Source: Micromonospora sp. CP22
GTDB taxonomy: Bacteria; Actinomycetota; Actinomycetes; Mycobacteriales; Micromonosporaceae
Assembly: GCF_009712475.1 (NCBI RefSeq)
Contig: NZ_VCJO01000013.1
Location: forward strand, 1-64,000
DNA length: 64,000 bases
Direction of reading: 5' to 3'
Shown here: positions 8,832 through 17,039 of the stretch, in pieces
How positions within the stretch are numbered: position 1 is the first letter of the stretch
Layout: each line of letters opens with the position of its first letter
Program-made: the position numbers and the translations under genes
The notes under the pieces: model-generated
What the model saw: only the letters and a program-made list of their open reading frames with translations
Databases searched by the model: none
What the model was told of the DNA's origin: nothing

Positions 8832-9899
8832 TCAGTGCTCCCGGTCGACGGCCTGGGCGGCCAGCTCGATCAGGGCGGACCGGCTCTCCGGAGTCACCTC
8901 GGCGTGTTCCAGCGCCGCCAGCCCGGCCTCGGCACGGACCTGGATCATCTGCTCGATCTTCCGGCGCGCTCCGGTGCTCTCGATGATCTCGCGTAGCTCG
9001 GCCGCGCCCTCGGCGTCCAGGTCGGGGTTGCCGAACAGCTCGCGCAGCCGAGCGCTCTGCGCCCGGTCGGCGGCGTCGCGGGCCAACGCCATCATCACCG
9101 TCGGCTTGCCCTCGCGCAGATCGTCCAGCACGGACTTGCCGGTGACCGCCGGGTCACCGAAGACCCCCAGCACGTCGTCACGGAGCTGGAAGGCGTCCCC
9201 GAGCGGATCACCGAACTCGGCCAGCGCGTCCAGCAGCTCGGCCGACGCGCCCGCCAACGCCGCGCCGATCTGTAACGGTCGGGTGACCGTGTAGCGGGCG
9301 GCCTTCATCCGGATCACCGTGAGGGCACTGGCCACCGAGCCGTCGCCCACCCCCGACACCAGGTCGAGGTACTCCCCCGCGATCACCTCGGTACGCATCA
9401 GCGCGAACACGGCGTACCCCTGGTGCACCTGCTCGGGGCTCAACCCGCACTCGTGGAACATCTGGTCCGACCAGGCGGCGCAGAGGTCACCACAGAGCAG
9501 GGCGGTGTTGCGCCCGTACGCCTCGGGGTCACCCCGCCAGGACGACTGCGTGTGCAGATCGGCGAAGATCCGGTGCACCGAGGGCTCTCCCCGACGCCGG
9601 TCGCTGCCGTCCAGGATGTCGTCGTGGATCAGCGCGAAGGCGTGGAACAGCTCCAACGCGGCGGCGGCGGTCACGATCGGGGTACCGTCCGGGCCGCCCG
9701 CACCCCGCCAGCCCCAGTAGCAGAAGAGCGGTCGCAGGCGCTTGCCCCCGGCCAACACGAACCGGTGCAGCGTGGTGAAGACGCCCCGAGGCGCACCGTC
9801 CGGCCAGTCCGGGTCCTGCCGGTCGAGGAACGCGGACAGCTCGGCGTCGAAGCGGGCCCGTAAACCGGCGGAGTCGACAGCCGCCTCGGCTACCGTCAC
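8832..9899 (-). CDS. Polyprenyl diphosphate synthase (trans-isoprenyl type)
   Basis: The 355-residue enzyme has the first aspartate-rich motif DDILD around residues 93-97, the LAGGKRLRP substrate-binding stretch before it, and a second motif DDVLG around residue 240. It should extend an allylic diphosphate with isopentenyl diphosphate to a C15-C20 or longer chain. The second motif has G where DDxxD is usual, which some family members share. It is the last gene of the ebo-like operon, overlapping the upstream phosphodiesterase gene by ATGA. A prenyl chain would be the natural donor for the UbiA-like EboC in the same operon. Confidence 0.88.
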   Translation of the reverse strand: MTVAEAAVDSAGLRARFDAELSAFLDRQDPDWPDGAPRGVFTTLHRFVLAGGKRLRPLFCYWGWRGAGGPDGTPIVTAAAALELFHAFALIHDDILDGSDRRRGEPSVHRIFADLHTQSSWRGDPEAYGRNTALLCGDLCAAWSDQMFHECGLSPEQVHQGYAVFALMRTEVIAGEYLDLVSGVGDGSVASALTVIRMKAARYTVTRPLQIGAALAGASAELLDALAEFGDPLGDAFQLRDDVLGVFGDPAVTGKSVLDDLREGKPTVMMALARDAADRAQSARLRELFGNPDLDAEGAAELREIIESTGARRKIEQMIQVRAEAGLAALEHAEVTPESRSALIELAAQAVDREH

Positions 9900-11284
9900 C
9901 GCCCCTCCATCCCGGCCAGCTCCAGCAGCAGCCCCTTCACCTCCGTGGCCGCTATCCGGTCCCGGGCCACCGACCCGTCGGAGCAGAGCAGCACCGGCCC
10001 GTCGGCCGGATCGGTGGGCAACCGCCCGTGTGAACCACGGACCGCCCGCGCGCCGGCATCCAGCCCGACCACGTTCATCAGGTACCGCATCCCGAGTTTC
10101 TTGCGGGCCAGCGCCAGCGCGGCACGGCGCTTCGCCGCCCCCGGCGCGGCCGGGTCGAAGAACAGCTCCGCCGGGTCGTACCCGGGCTTGCGGTGGATCT
10201 CCACCAGCCGGGCGAAGTCCGGCGCCCGCGCGTCGTCGAGCCAGTAGTAGTAGGTGAACCAGGCGTCCGGCTCGGCCACCAGCACCAGCTCACCGGCGCG
10301 CGGGTGGTTCAGCCCGTGCGCCGCCTGGCCGTCGGCGTCGAGCACCTCGGCCACCCCGGGCAGCCCGGCGCAGAGCTTCGCCACCGCCGACACGTCGGCC
10401 GGGTCACGCACGTACACGTGGGCGACCTGGTGGTCGGCGACGGCGAAGGCCCGGGAGGTCCACGGGTCGAGATACTCCATGCCCGCCTGGGTGTACACCC
10501 GCAGCAGCCCCTCGGCGCGCAGCATCCGGTTGACGTCCACCGGCCGGGACACCTCGGTGATGCCGTACTCGGAGAGCACCACCACCGTCGCGTCGCGGGC
10601 CTGCGCGGCGTCCAGCAGCGGCGCGAGCACGCCGTCCAACTCCGCCGCCGCCGCGGCGGAGCGGGATGCGGACGGGCCGAAACGTTGCAGGTCGTAGTCC
10701 AGGTGCGGGACGTAGACCAGGGTCAGATCGGGTGAGAACTCGGCGAGGATCTGCTCGGCCGCCCGGCAGATCCAACGCGACGACGGCAGACCCGCACCCG
10801 GCCCCCAGTAGGTGAAGAGGGGAAAGGTGCCGAGCCGGTCGGTGAGCGCGTCGTGCAGCTCCGGCGGGTCGGTGTAGCAGTCCGGCTCCTTGCGCCCGTC
10901 GGCGTGGTAGACCGGTCGCGGGGTGACGGTCCAGTCGACGTCCGCGCCCATCGCGTACCACCAGCAGACGTTGGCCACCGTGTAGTCCGGCCGCACCCGC
11001 CGGGCCGCCTGCCAGAGCTTCTCCCCGCCGACCAACGCGTTGTGCTGCCGCCAGAGCAGCACCTCGCCGAGGTCCCGGAAGTACCACCCGTTGCCGACGA
11101 TGCCGTGCTCGGCCGGCAACGCGCCGGTGAGGAAGGTCGACTGCACCGAGCAGGTCACCGCCGGCAGCACGGTGCCCAGCTCGGCGCGGAACCCGGCCTC
11201 GGCGACCGCGCGCAGCCGGGGCATGTGTGTCAGCAACCGGGGGGTCAGCCCCACCACGTCGAGCACCACCAGCTGTCGCTTCAT
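9896..11284 (-). CDS. eboF: EboF-like alkaline phosphatase / type I phosphodiesterase family protein
   Basis: The 462-residue protein has a nucleotide pyrophosphatase/alkaline-phosphatase-superfamily fold: DVVGLTP at the first metal site, the nucleophile Thr/Ser region in PAVTCSVQSTFLTG, HGIVGNGWYF, then YVPHLDYDLQRFGP and VVLSEYGITEV for the second metal site. It probably hydrolyses a phosphate ester or diester of the pathway product. I use MKRQLVV at 11284 as start; an ATG or GTG seven codons earlier is possible. A 58-base gap separates it from eboE. The symbol is by position and family: in described ebo clusters the phosphodiesterase member is EboF. Confidence 0.78.
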   Translation of the reverse strand: MKRQLVVLDVVGLTPRLLTHMPRLRAVAEAGFRAELGTVLPAVTCSVQSTFLTGALPAEHGIVGNGWYFRDLGEVLLWRQHNALVGGEKLWQAARRVRPDYTVANVCWWYAMGADVDWTVTPRPVYHADGRKEPDCYTDPPELHDALTDRLGTFPLFTYWGPGAGLPSSRWICRAAEQILAEFSPDLTLVYVPHLDYDLQRFGPSASRSAAAAAELDGVLAPLLDAAQARDATVVVLSEYGITEVSRPVDVNRMLRAEGLLRVYTQAGMEYLDPWTSRAFAVADHQVAHVYVRDPADVSAVAKLCAGLPGVAEVLDADGQAAHGLNHPRAGELVLVAEPDAWFTYYYWLDDARAPDFARLVEIHRKPGYDPAELFFDPAAPGAAKRRAALALARKKLGMRYLMNVVGLDAGARAVRGSHGRLPTDPADGPVLLCSDGSVARDRIAATEVKGLLLELAGMEGR

Positions 11285-11342
11285 GTTCACACTCCCCTGG
11301 TCCACGGCTGCGGGGCTCGTCGGGCCGACTCGCTCCTCGCGC

Positions 11343-12551
11343 TCACCGGGTCGCCGCCGGCACGGTCGGGGTCAGCCCGAGGGCGACCAGTTCGTCGCGG
11401 GCGAAGGCCAGCTCGGCGGCGATCCCGGCAGCCAGCTCCGCGTCGGTGCGCGGGCGTCGCGCCACCGGCAGCACCCCCCAGGTGTACGTCTCGACGTCGA
11501 GGTGGTCGCAGCCGGCGTCGGCACCGGCGAAGAGCGCGGCCAACGCGGTGCGCAACACCGGCACGGTCGAGCGCAGCGGTGGTTCGGGCGGGGCGTGCAG
11601 CGGCACGTGGTAGTGCACCCGCCACGGTCCGGGGAGTGCGGCGTCGAGGGCGGCGTCGAGGTCGTCGGCCGCCCAGCCCGGGTCCGCCGGGTCGGTCACC
11701 TCCGGCCCGGCACTCGGTGCGGCGCACCCGGCGGCCCGGGTCTGGTGCAGGAAACGCGGCTCGACCCAGCGACGCAGCGCGGCGGCGTCACCTGCCGGGT
11801 CGGCGGCCTCCAGCGCGGCGGACACCTGCACCTTGACCACCGGTAGCCCGGCGGCGGCCAGCCGGTCCAGGGCCACGGCCGGTTCTTCCCAGGCGCAGGC
11901 GAGGTGGGCCAGGTCCAGGCAGATCCCCAGCCGCTCGGTGTCCATCCCGGACAACGCGGCGACCGCCTGCGGGGTGCTCTCCACCACGCACCCGGGTTCC
12001 GGTTCGAAGCCGACCCGCACCGGCCGTCCGGTGTCCCGCTCGACGGTGGCGAGCCCGGTCGCGAGCTGGTCGAGGCGGCGTCGGGCGGCGTCGGCCCGAG
12101 CGCTGTCCCAGGGCGCGCGCCAGGCCAGCGGCAGGGTGGAGACCGAGCCACGGACCGCGTCGTCGGGCAGCAGGTCGGCCAGGACCCCGGCCAGGTCGAG
12201 GGTGTAACGGAGACGGTCGTCGGTGGTCCAGTCCGGGTGGTACACCGCCTGCTTGACCACGGGCGCCTGGAAGGCCGCGTACGGGAAGCCGTTGAGGGTG
12301 ACCACCTCCAGTCCGCGTACGGTCAGCTCGGCGCGCAACCGGCGACGGGCGGACGGGTCGGCGGCCAACGCGGCGGCGACCGGGGCGGCCAACCACAGAC
12401 CCAGCCCGAGTCGGTCGACGCCGAGCGTCTCGCGGACCGGCACCGCGTAGGTGTCCAGTTGGGCGACGATGCCGGCGAGGTCCTCGGCGGGGTGCACGTT
12501 CGTGCAGTACCCCAGGTGGACGGTGCTCCCCCCGGCGTGCCGCAGGCGCAT
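11343..12551 (-). CDS. eboE: EboE metabolite-traffic protein (xylose-isomerase-like TIM barrel)
   Basis: The 402-residue protein begins with HLGYCTNVHPAEDL, a start I recall as typical of EboE, then shows a TIM barrel with VGFEPEPG, LGICLDLAHLAC, VVKVQVSAALE and late VHYHVPLH and DVETYTWGVLP, which provide the usual Glu/Asp/His metal ligands. EboE is known from the cyanobacterial scytonemin-linked ebo cluster, where the ebo proteins are needed to bring a precursor to the periplasm; the chemical step is not established. Its ATG shares one base with the stop of eboB (TGATG). Confidence 0.85.
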   Translation of the reverse strand: MRLRHAGGSTVHLGYCTNVHPAEDLAGIVAQLDTYAVPVRETLGVDRLGLGLWLAAPVAAALAADPSARRRLRAELTVRGLEVVTLNGFPYAAFQAPVVKQAVYHPDWTTDDRLRYTLDLAGVLADLLPDDAVRGSVSTLPLAWRAPWDSARADAARRRLDQLATGLATVERDTGRPVRVGFEPEPGCVVESTPQAVAALSGMDTERLGICLDLAHLACAWEEPAVALDRLAAAGLPVVKVQVSAALEAADPAGDAAALRRWVEPRFLHQTRAAGCAAPSAGPEVTDPADPGWAADDLDAALDAALPGPWRVHYHVPLHAPPEPPLRSTVPVLRTALAALFAGADAGCDHLDVETYTWGVLPVARRPRTDAELAAGIAAELAFARDELVALGLTPTVPAATR

Positions 12552-13402
12552 CAGCTGCCGCCGCGCAGGATCGAGTTGCCGGCGAAGGTCTGCTCGGCGA
12601 GGTCGTCGTCGGTCAGGTCGAGCCGGCCGGACTGCCCGTAGAACTCGACCGGGTTACGCCAGAGCACCCGGTCGACGTCGTCGTCGGTGAAGCCGGCGAG
12701 CAGCATCGCCTCGCCGGTGGCCCGGGTCAGCAGCGGATCGGAGCGTCCCCAGTCGGCGGCCGAGTTGACCAGCACCCGTTCGGTTCCGTACGCCTTGAGC
12801 AGCTCGACCATCCGCGGTGGCGACATCTTGGTGTCCGGGTAGATGGAGAAACCGAGCCAGCAGCCGGTGTCGCGGACCAGTTCCACGGTCATCTCGTTGA
12901 GGTGGTCGAGCACCACCCGACCCGGATCGATGCCGGACTCGGCGACCACGGCCAGGCTGCGCTGGACGCCCCGGGCCTTGTCCCGGTGCGGGGTGTGCAC
13001 CATCGCCGGCAGGTCGTGCGCCACCGCCAGGGCGAGTTGAGCCGCGAAGACGTCGTCCTCCTCCGGTGTCATCGAGTCGTACCCGATCTCGCCGACCGCC
13101 ACCACGCCGTCCTTCTCCAGGTAACGGGGCAGCTCGTCGAGGACCGATCGGCACCGGGGGTCGTTGGCCTCCTTCGGGTTCAACGCGATCGTGGCGTGAT
13201 GGCGGATCCCGAACTGCCCGGCGCGGAAGGGTTCCCACCCGACCAGCGAGTCGAAGTAGTCGGTGAACGAGCCCACGTTCGTGCGCGGCTGGCCCAGCCA
13301 GAACGCCGGTTCCACCACCGCCCGGACGCCGGCGGCGGCCATCCGCTCGTAGTCGTCGGTGGTGCGCGACGTCATGTGGATGTGCGGGTCGAAGATCCGC
13401 AT
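12551..13402 (-). CDS. eboB: EboB, TatD-like metal-dependent hydrolase
   Basis: The 283-residue protein opens with the metal motif HxH in FDPHIHMTSRTTDDY and continues with AVGEIGYD, MVHTPHRDK, VVLDHLNEM and NSAADWGRSDPL, the order of ligands in the TatD/amidohydrolase fold. It should be a cytoplasmic hydrolase. The start ATG at 13402 overlaps the last base of the eboA stop, so it is translationally coupled to eboA; the long open frame running further upstream is a shadow of eboA and the epimerase gene. TatD-like proteins next to EboA are called EboB in other clusters. Confidence 0.85.
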   Translation of the reverse strand: MRIFDPHIHMTSRTTDDYERMAAAGVRAVVEPAFWLGQPRTNVGSFTDYFDSLVGWEPFRAGQFGIRHHATIALNPKEANDPRCRSVLDELPRYLEKDGVVAVGEIGYDSMTPEEDDVFAAQLALAVAHDLPAMVHTPHRDKARGVQRSLAVVAESGIDPGRVVLDHLNEMTVELVRDTGCWLGFSIYPDTKMSPPRMVELLKAYGTERVLVNSAADWGRSDPLLTRATGEAMLLAGFTDDDVDRVLWRNPVEFYGQSGRLDLTDDDLAEQTFAGNSILRGGS

Positions 13403-14019
13403 CACACCTCCCTGGGCTGGAGCTGGCCGGCGGCGGTGAGCCGATCCAGCAGTTCGGTGGCGTCTGCGGGCATGGCCCGGCCTGCGGCGCGGCGTTCGTC
13501 GGCCAGCGCGGCGAGCATCGTGCCCAGTTCCGCGTCCGCGCGGTCGTCGAGGTCGGCCACCGCGGCCAGCGGCACGCCGACGAAGACACACTTGAGCACC
13601 GCCTGCCGCCAGGCCGACGGGTCGAGGTGCCGGGCGTACGGGCCGAGAGCCGCGGCGACCAGCCGGGTGTCGTTGGTGCGGATCGCGTCGAGCAGCAGCG
13701 GCACCCCGGCCGCGCCGATCGGCAGCAACGGCAACGCCTTGAGCACGGCCCGTTTCTCGGCGGCGTCCCCGGTGCGGTAGAGCGTCTCGACCTGCCCGAC
13801 GTGGTCGGTGCGGAGGCTGGCCAGCATCAGCGCTCGGGCCGCCTCGTCGGCGCTCCAACCGGGCAGGTCGGGCAGATCGTGTCGGCCGCAGCGGCGCCGG
13901 GCGGCCGGGAAGTAGCGCGCGATGGCGGTGGGGTCGGCCGCGATGCGGTCGAGCGCCGTCGCCAACCAGTCCGGATCGGGTACGCCCCGCAGGGCGGCCC
14001 GCAGCTTCTCCACTGTCAT
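13402..14019 (-). CDS. eboA: EboA-domain protein
   Basis: The 205-residue protein is all-helical with the pattern LPDLPGWSADEAARALML, YRTGDAAEKRAVLKALPLL and LVAAALGPYARHLDPSAWRQAVLKCVF, which I recognise as the EboA domain. No catalytic motif is apparent, and the biochemical role is unknown. The start MTVEKL at 14019 has an excellent ribosome binding site (GGAGGAAGGAG) 4-5 bases upstream. It follows the epimerase gene after 26 bases and couples to eboB. Confidence 0.85.
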   Translation of the reverse strand: MTVEKLRAALRGVPDPDWLATALDRIAADPTAIARYFPAARRRCGRHDLPDLPGWSADEAARALMLASLRTDHVGQVETLYRTGDAAEKRAVLKALPLLPIGAAGVPLLLDAIRTNDTRLVAAALGPYARHLDPSAWRQAVLKCVFVGVPLAAVADLDDRADAELGTMLAALADERRAAGRAMPADATELLDRLTAAGQLQPREV

Positions 14020-14045
14020 CGCGTCTCCTTCCTCCTCCGCCGCCG

Positions 14046-14954
14046 TCAATGTCCGTGGCGGTGGTGCCACCTGTGTCCGTTGCTCCGCGCCTGCGTGCCG
14101 GCCGCTGCGGCGGCGCGCAGGAAGTCCAGCGAACGGGCGGCGATGGTGGGCGCGGCGTGCGAGTGCCGGGGCAGCTCGACCGCCACCAGGCCGCGGTAGT
14201 CGATCTCGCGCAACGCGGCCAGCACCGGGGGGAAGTCGATCTCGCCCGTGCCGAACTCCAGGTGCTCGTGCACGCCCCGCCGCATGTCGTCGATCTGCAC
14301 GTTGACCAGGTGCGCGGCGACGTCCCGGACACACTCGGGCACCGGCGACGGCTCCAGGCACCGGCAGTGTCCGATGTCGAGGGTGATGCCCAGTTGAGCC
14401 GGTGCGCCGAGGGCGTGGTGCAGCCGCCGCCAGCCGGCGATGTCCTCGACCAGCATTCCCGGCTCCGGTTCGAACCCGAGCGTCACCCCGGCGGCCTCGG
14501 CCGCCTCGACCACCGTGGCGCAGCCGGCGATCAGGCGCTCCCAGGCCACCGCCGGGGTGACCGAATCCGGCCGGACACCGGACCAGAACGAGACCGCCTC
14601 AGCGCCGAGGTCCGCACCGATCGTCACCGCACGGCACAGGAACTCGATCCGGAGCGTGGGGTCGTCGTGCAGCAGTGTCGGGGCGTGCTTGTGCCACGGG
14701 TCCAGCAGGAATCTCGCGCCGGTCTCGATCACCAGGCCGAGTCCGAGTGCGGCCAGCCGACGGGCGACGGCGTCGACCCGCCCGGCCAGCCCGGGGGCGA
14801 ACGGGTCGAGGTGGTCGTGGTCCAGGGTGAGCGCGACACCGGCGTAGCCGAGGTCGGCGATGACCGCCAGCGCGTCGTCGAGGCGGTGGTTGGCGAAGCC
14901 GTTGGTCCCGTAACCGAACCGGAGGGGTGGTGGGGCGGTGTCGGCGGCGGTCAT
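14046..14954 (-). CDS. Sugar phosphate isomerase/epimerase of the ebo-like operon
   Basis: A 302-residue TIM-barrel protein beginning FGYGTNGFANHRLDDALAVI, with LGFEPEPGM, LGITLDIGHCRC, VNVQIDDMRRG and LVAVELPRHSH carrying the acid and histidine ligands of the AP-endonuclease-2 fold. The C-terminus is His-rich (HRWHHRHGH). It overlaps the UbiA-like gene by ATGA. Together with EboE and EboB it makes three TIM-barrel enzymes in a row, which fits stepwise work on a cyclitol or sugar phosphate. The exact reaction is unknown. Confidence 0.82.
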   Translation of the reverse strand: MTAADTAPPPLRFGYGTNGFANHRLDDALAVIADLGYAGVALTLDHDHLDPFAPGLAGRVDAVARRLAALGLGLVIETGARFLLDPWHKHAPTLLHDDPTLRIEFLCRAVTIGADLGAEAVSFWSGVRPDSVTPAVAWERLIAGCATVVEAAEAAGVTLGFEPEPGMLVEDIAGWRRLHHALGAPAQLGITLDIGHCRCLEPSPVPECVRDVAAHLVNVQIDDMRRGVHEHLEFGTGEIDFPPVLAALREIDYRGLVAVELPRHSHAAPTIAARSLDFLRAAAAAGTQARSNGHRWHHRHGH

Positions 14955-15895
14955 GTCGGTGAGACCTTCCGGGCCAGCCGACGGCCCAGCGGGGCCGCCG
15001 CCGCCACCGCCAGTCCGAGCAGACCGGCCCCGGATCGGGCGGTCAGCGCCCCCTGCAACGCGGGCAGTCCGGTGATCCCGGTGCCGACCGCCGTGCGGAC
15101 CCGCCCGGCGGTGGGTTCGGCCACCACCCGCGCCTGCGCGGTGCCGTATCGGGCGGCGTACCAGGCGGCGAGGACGCCGGGCAGGGCCGTCGCGGCGGTG
15201 CCGAGTACGCGCCGACCGGCTCGGGTGCTGGAGCGAGTCGACCGCGCCGGGTGCGTCGGGACGACCTGCGTCGCGGGTCGCGGTCGCCGTGCGGGCGGGA
15301 GCGCGGCGCTCGCCGCGACCAGGGCGGTGCCGGCGAGGGTACGCAGCGGCAGGGCCCGGTCGGTGCCGCTGACCTCCCGGCGGGACAGCGCGGTGACCGT
15401 CCAGGTGTGCGCGGCGACGGTGACCGCCGCCGGCAACGCCCGCATCGGCCGCCCTCCGGCGGCGCCGAGCAGCACGTCCAGCCCTCGGCAGGTGGCCATC
15501 ACCACCGGACCGGCGGCGGTGTTCTTGGCCGCGAGGTCGTACCCCCAGACGGCGGCGGCCAGCGGCACCGCGACGGCGGCGGCCCGCCGACCTCCGGCGG
15601 CGGCGGCGAGACCGACACCGGCGGCGGTGAGACCGGCGGCGAGGCCGACCGCGAGGCCGGGGCCGACCCGGCCACTCGGGATCGGGCGCTCCGGGCGTTC
15701 CACGGCGTCCAGCTCGCGGTCGGCCCAGTCGTTGGCGGCCATGCCGGCCCAGTACAGCAGCACCGAGGCGGCGGCGATGGCGGGGGTACGCGGACCGAGC
15801 GCACCCGCTGCGGCGGCACCGGCGACCACGTCCCCGGGCACCGAGAGCGCGGCCGGGGCGCGGACCAGTTCGGCCAGGTCAGCCACGCGCGGCAT
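14951..15895 (-). CDS. eboC: EboC, UbiA-like prenyltransferase-fold membrane protein
   Basis: The 314-residue protein is strongly hydrophobic with about eight membrane segments and the first UbiA aspartate motif NDWADRELDAVERPERPIP near residues 55-75. The second aspartate motif is weaker (WGYDLAAKN). UbiA-type enzymes transfer a prenyl chain to an acceptor in the membrane; EboC proteins are UbiA-like but their substrate is not known. The start MPRVADLAELVRAPAAL at 15895 fits the family; a start 24 bases earlier is possible. It overlaps the end of the inositol-phosphate-synthase-like gene by 17 bases. Residues 205-235 are a basic, less hydrophobic loop. Confidence 0.83.
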   Translation of the reverse strand: MPRVADLAELVRAPAALSVPGDVVAGAAAAGALGPRTPAIAAASVLLYWAGMAANDWADRELDAVERPERPIPSGRVGPGLAVGLAAGLTAAGVGLAAAAGGRRAAAVAVPLAAAVWGYDLAAKNTAAGPVVMATCRGLDVLLGAAGGRPMRALPAAVTVAAHTWTVTALSRREVSGTDRALPLRTLAGTALVAASAALPPARRPRPATQVVPTHPARSTRSSTRAGRRVLGTAATALPGVLAAWYAARYGTAQARVVAEPTAGRVRTAVGTGITGLPALQGALTARSGAGLLGLAVAAAAPLGRRLARKVSPT

Positions 15896-17039
15896 CGGTG
15901 CCTCCGGGGTCCAGACCACGGGCGAACGCGCACAGCCGGGTCCACTGGTCGGCCAGCGAGTGCGTCGCGGTGCCGAGCGGATCCTTGAAGAAGAAGGCCA
16001 GTTCGGTGAGCGGTCCGGTGTGACCGGCGGCGTGCGCGGCGGCGGTGAGCCGGGCCAGGTCGAGCACGAGTGGGGCGGCCAACGCCGAGTCGCAGCCGTG
16101 CCAGGTGAACTCCAGCCGCATCCCGGTGCCCAGGAACCCGGCGAAGGTGATCAGATCCCAGGCGGTCTTGAAGTCGCCGAGTTCCTCCACGTAGTCGATC
16201 CGGGTGTCGCCCTGCGGCAGGTAGCCGAGGGTCTCGCCGAGCACCCGCTGCTTGCTGCGCACCTTGGCGGCGTTGGCGTCGGGGTCGGCCAGGGTGGCGC
16301 CGTCGCCGCCGCCGAGCAGGTTGAGCCCGGACCAGGACCGCACGGTGAGGTGACGCATCGCGAACATCGGGGCGAGCACCGACTTGAGCAGGGTCTCCCC
16401 GGTCTTGCCGTCGTGGCCGGCGTACGGCACCCCGTGGCGGTCGGCCAGCGCGGTCAACGCCGGCAGCCGCAGGCCCGTCGACGGGGTGAAGTCGACGTGG
16501 GCGCAGCCCGCCACCACAGCCGCGTACGCGTACAACGCGCTGGGCGGCAGCACCTCGTCGGGGCCGGTGAGGGCGGCCCGCAGCGCGTCCGGGTCGGCGT
16601 GCCCGGGGTGCGGGCGGGGCACCGGTTCGGTCGCGGCGACGTTGACCACCACCACCTGGGACAGTCCGTGTCGCTGCCGGAAGGCGGTGAGGTCGCGGAC
16701 GATCGCGGCGGCCCGGTCGGCCTGGGTGCCGTTGGTGGGCGCGGGGCGCAGCTCCCGTTCCACGGCGGCCAGTTCCTCGGTCAGCGCGGACACCAGGCGG
16801 GCCGGCACCACACCGGCGTCGGCGAGCGCCTCGGCACGCTTGGCGATGGGCGTGGCGACCACGTCGTGGCCGCCGAATACCAGGTCGGCGAAGCTCGGTA
16901 GGGCGGGGCCGGCGACCCCGGGCAGTTCGGTGACGCAGCCGGTCGGCCCGGTGAGCCCGGCACGCAGCGCGAGCGCTCCGACGATGCTGGTGGTGGCGAC
17001 CGAGCCACGCGCTCCCACCAGCCAGACACCTGTACGCAT
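15879..17039 (-). CDS. myo-Inositol-1-phosphate-synthase-like enzyme (first gene of ebo-like operon)
   Basis: The 386-residue protein has an N-terminal NAD site GARGSVATT, then VVVNVAATEP, and the catalytic region AGHDGKTGETLLKSVLAPMF followed by GLNLLGGGDG, recognisable as the MIPS pattern (KSG..T.LK and GNNDG) in a divergent form. MIPS converts glucose-6-phosphate to inositol-3-phosphate through NAD-dependent cyclisation; this paralogue may use that or a related sugar phosphate. It starts the operon behind an A/T-rich promoter region and an inverted repeat. In cyanobacterial ebo clusters a dehydroquinate-synthase-like EboD provides the cyclase step, and none is present here, so this enzyme may replace it. 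Confidence 0.82.
   Translation of the reverse strand: MRTGVWLVGARGSVATTSIVGALALRAGLTGPTGCVTELPGVAGPALPSFADLVFGGHDVVATPIAKRAEALADAGVVPARLVSALTEELAAVERELRPAPTNGTQADRAAAIVRDLTAFRQRHGLSQVVVVNVAATEPVPRPHPGHADPDALRAALTGPDEVLPPSALYAYAAVVAGCAHVDFTPSTGLRLPALTALADRHGVPYAGHDGKTGETLLKSVLAPMFAMRHLTVRSWSGLNLLGGGDGATLADPDANAAKVRSKQRVLGETLGYLPQGDTRIDYVEELGDFKTAWDLITFAGFLGTGMRLEFTWHGCDSALAAPLVLDLARLTAAAHAAGHTGPLTELAFFFKDPLGTATHSLADQWTRLCAFARGLDPGGTDAARG

Noticed and set aside
14049..16901. 950-codon plus-strand open frame
   Set aside because: It is antisense to four ebo-like genes with clear motifs and overlaps; its composition is that of a shadow frame.
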